A stretch of 7,298 nt of DNA from Armatimonadota bacterium (GTDB lineage Bacteria; Sysuimicrobiota; Sysuimicrobiia; Sysuimicrobiales; Kaftiobacteriaceae): assembly GCA_020028535.1 (NCBI GenBank), contig JAIBHM010000091.1:1-7298 (forward strand), given 5' to 3'. Each line of letters starts with the position of its first letter. Position 1 is the stretch's first letter. Made by a program: the position numbers and the translations under genes. A model generated the notes under the pieces. It did no database searches and had not been told where the DNA came from. It saw only the letters and a program-made list of their open reading frames with translations. Of this stretch, positions 5,966-7,298 are shown in pieces.

Positions 5966-6811
5966 ATGCGGACGATGATGCTCCAGAAAGACAGCGTCAC
6001 CCTCGTCACCGGCGCGGCGCGCGGTCTGGGATGGGGAATCGCCCGGGCGTTTGGCATTGCAGGCGCGAGGGTCTGCGTCACCGACATCAGTGACGACGAA
6101 CTTGCGCGCTGCGCTCGAGACCTTGCCGCGGACGGCACAAATTGTCTGACTTACCGCTCCGATGTTGCCGACCTTGCCGAGTGCACGAGCGTGGTGAAGA
6201 AAATCGTCGCTCGCTGGGGGCGGCTGGATGTGGTGGTGCATAACGCGATCTACATGCCGTTAATCACGTTTGAAGCAACCACGCCAGAAGAGTGGTCACG
6301 TCAGATCAATGTCGGCCTCGGCGGACTGTTCAATTGCCTGCACGCCGTCTGGCCTCAGATGAAAGCGCAGCGCGGAGGCCACATCATCGGCATCGCAAGT
6401 GGATCCAGTATTCGCGGCTATAAGGAAGAGGTCGCGTATTGTGCCATCAAACATGGCATCGAAGGATTGGTGAAAGCGCTGTCGCTCGAAGCCAGGCCCC
6501 ACAACATCGCGCTCAATACCATCGGTCCGGGCATCCACATCAAGCCGACACGAATCACCTGGGCGGAGTATGATCAAACGCCGGCGGAACTCCGAGCGGG
6601 TTGGGCGGATCCAGTCGAACTCGGCAAAGCGTGGGTCTGGCTCGCCGCACAGCCACCCAGCCGGTTCAGCGGGTATCGTTTCGACGCCGCGCAGCTTGTT
6701 CACACAATCTCGCGGGAAGGCTCCGACTTTGAGTTCGCTGCCGAAAAAGTCACGCTCTATCCGGACGACTTTCGCGCACGCCAGGAATGGTACCGCAACT
6801 ACGCCGAGTAG
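5966..6811 (+). CDS. Short-chain dehydrogenase/reductase (SDR) family oxidoreductase
   Basis: This 281-residue cytoplasmic NAD(P)-dependent enzyme has a classical SDR layout. The cofactor loop TGAARGLG is at 15-22. Asp40 at the end of beta-2 (VCVTD) favours NAD over NADP. The catalytic tetrad is complete: Asn115 (INVGLGG), Ser145 (IASGSS), Tyr158 and Lys162 (YCAIK), with the Ser-Tyr distance of 13 typical of the family. PGIHIKPTR (188-196) is the substrate-loop PG motif. Two departures are visible: the NNAG motif after beta-4 reads HNAI (92-95), and the usual DGG near the C-terminus is absent, replaced by FSGYRFDAAQLVHTI and a tail of about 30 charged and aromatic residues. It is first in the right-going group, and its stop lies 13 bases before the hydrolase gene. 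The substrate is unknown. Confidence 0.93.
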   Translation: MRTMMLQKDSVTLVTGAARGLGWGIARAFGIAGARVCVTDISDDELARCARDLAADGTNCLTYRSDVADLAECTSVVKKIVARWGRLDVVVHNAIYMPLITFEATTPEEWSRQINVGLGGLFNCLHAVWPQMKAQRGGHIIGIASGSSIRGYKEEVAYCAIKHGIEGLVKALSLEARPHNIALNTIGPGIHIKPTRITWAEYDQTPAELRAGWADPVELGKAWVWLAAQPPSRFSGYRFDAAQLVHTISREGSDFEFAAEKVTLYPDDFRARQEWYRNYAE

Positions 6812-6816
6812 AAGGG
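6811..6816 (+). promoter_or_regulatory. Ribosome binding site of the M14-type hydrolase gene
   Basis: GAAGGG begins at the last base of the SDR stop codon and lies 8 bases before ATG 6825. This supports the start and tight co-expression with the SDR gene. Confidence 0.7.
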
Positions 6817-6824
6817 TGCGACCG

Positions 6825-7298
6825 ATGAAAACCATCTATGAATCGCTGGAATGGCACGAGGTCCGGATCACGGCCCATGCCGCCGCCCAGTACATTACCC
6901 TCAAGTACGGCGAGGCCGGCCCACCCGGCCCTCGCGCGACGCTCATCGCCGGGACACACGGCGATGAGGGACCATGGTCTGCCCTGGCGATCAAGATGCT
7001 CTGCCAGCAACCGCTGGCCAAACTCAGTGGACGCCTGCGCGTCATCTTCACCGCCAACGCGCTCGCCGCCGAGGTCGAACGCCGCAATTCCTGGATCGAT
7101 TCCCCAAACGCGGTCGATCTTGACGGTGTGTTCCCAGGGGACAAAGAGGGCTCGCACACGACGCGCCTCGCAGGAGCCATCGCCCCGTTGATCGCCGATA
7201 GCGATGTCGTCATCGACCTTCATGGCGGCGGCACGTGGTGTGTCAACGCATTCGTCAAGCGCTTCGAGGGGTCGGAACAGGTGGCTGCCGATCTCGGT
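6825..7298 (+). CDS. Succinylglutamate desuccinylase/aspartoacylase-like zinc hydrolase (M14 superfamily), partial at right edge
   Basis: The first 158 residues of a likely 300-370-residue protein are present; the frame is open to the last base. It shows the AstE/aspartoacylase zinc-site pattern: AGTHGDEGP (42-50) gives His45 and Glu48, and VIDLHGGG (129-136) gives the third ligand His133. Between them PNAVDLDGVFPG (94-105) stands where the family usually has DLNRxFPG, so the Asn-Arg pair that contacts the substrate is Asp-Gly here. Such enzymes cleave N-acyl amino acids (N-succinylglutamate, N-acetylaspartate) or related amides in the cytoplasm, but the change argues against a simple AstE or ASPA assignment. 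It follows the SDR gene by 13 bases and probably forms one transcript with it. The catalytic C-terminal part (usually including a Glu general base) lies outside the window. Confidence 0.88.
   Translation, partial: MKTIYESLEWHEVRITAHAAAQYITLKYGEAGPPGPRATLIAGTHGDEGPWSALAIKMLCQQPLAKLSGRLRVIFTANALAAEVERRNSWIDSPNAVDLDGVFPGDKEGSHTTRLAGAIAPLIADSDVVIDLHGGGTWCVNAFVKRFEGSEQVAADLG

Noticed and set aside
5744..6241. N-terminal extension of the binding protein frame up to 6241
   Set aside because: It would overlap the divergent SDR gene, whereas ATG 5743 has a ribosome binding site and is followed at once by a Tat signal peptide.

Overview
The window is a high-GC bacterial stretch (roughly 60-65% by eye). 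It holds two divergent gene groups that start from a 222-bp intergenic region at about 5744-5965. Protein-coding genes are packed tightly, and there are no RNA genes, no CRISPR array, no insertion sequence and no gene-free stretch above 300 bases. The mix of a Tat-exported family-5 solute-binding protein, Dpp/Opp-type permeases, Gfo/Idh/MocA and SDR oxidoreductases and a Bug/TctC fragment suggests a free-living heterotroph of soil or sediment, proteobacterial or of a deep lineage such as Rokubacteria. The phylum cannot be fixed from the sequence alone.

Left-going operon (minus strand, in order of transcription): a Tat-signal peptide/nickel-type solute-binding protein (5743-4118); a 63-bp gap with a strong 10-bp-stem hairpin; a DppB-type permease (4054-3131); a DppC-type permease (3165-2263, overlapping the previous gene); a Gfo/Idh/MocA oxidoreductase (2224-1103, with a very good ribosome binding site); and a DUF885-family protein that starts 2 bases later (1100) and runs off the left edge. 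No ATPase gene of the transporter is in the window.

Right-going group (plus strand): a short-chain dehydrogenase/reductase (5966-6811), then an M14-type succinylglutamate desuccinylase/aspartoacylase-like zinc hydrolase from 6825 that is cut by the right edge.

Taken together the locus looks like an uptake-and-breakdown unit. The ABC system would import an oligopeptide-like or N-acylated small molecule, the zinc hydrolase would cleave an amide or acyl bond, and the two NAD(P)-dependent enzymes would oxidise or reduce the products. The substrate is unknown and this pathway is inference.

The most striking point is at the left edge. The DUF885 reading frame is cut at about residue 326 and continues in frame, through a short sequence resembling a widespread dispersed repeat (about 100-126), into the mature N-terminus of a Bug/TctC-type solute-binding protein. 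This is either a real repeat-mediated gene fusion or an assembly chimera at a repeat. Other points are non-standard residues at family motif positions in the Gfo/Idh protein, the SDR and the M14 hydrolase.
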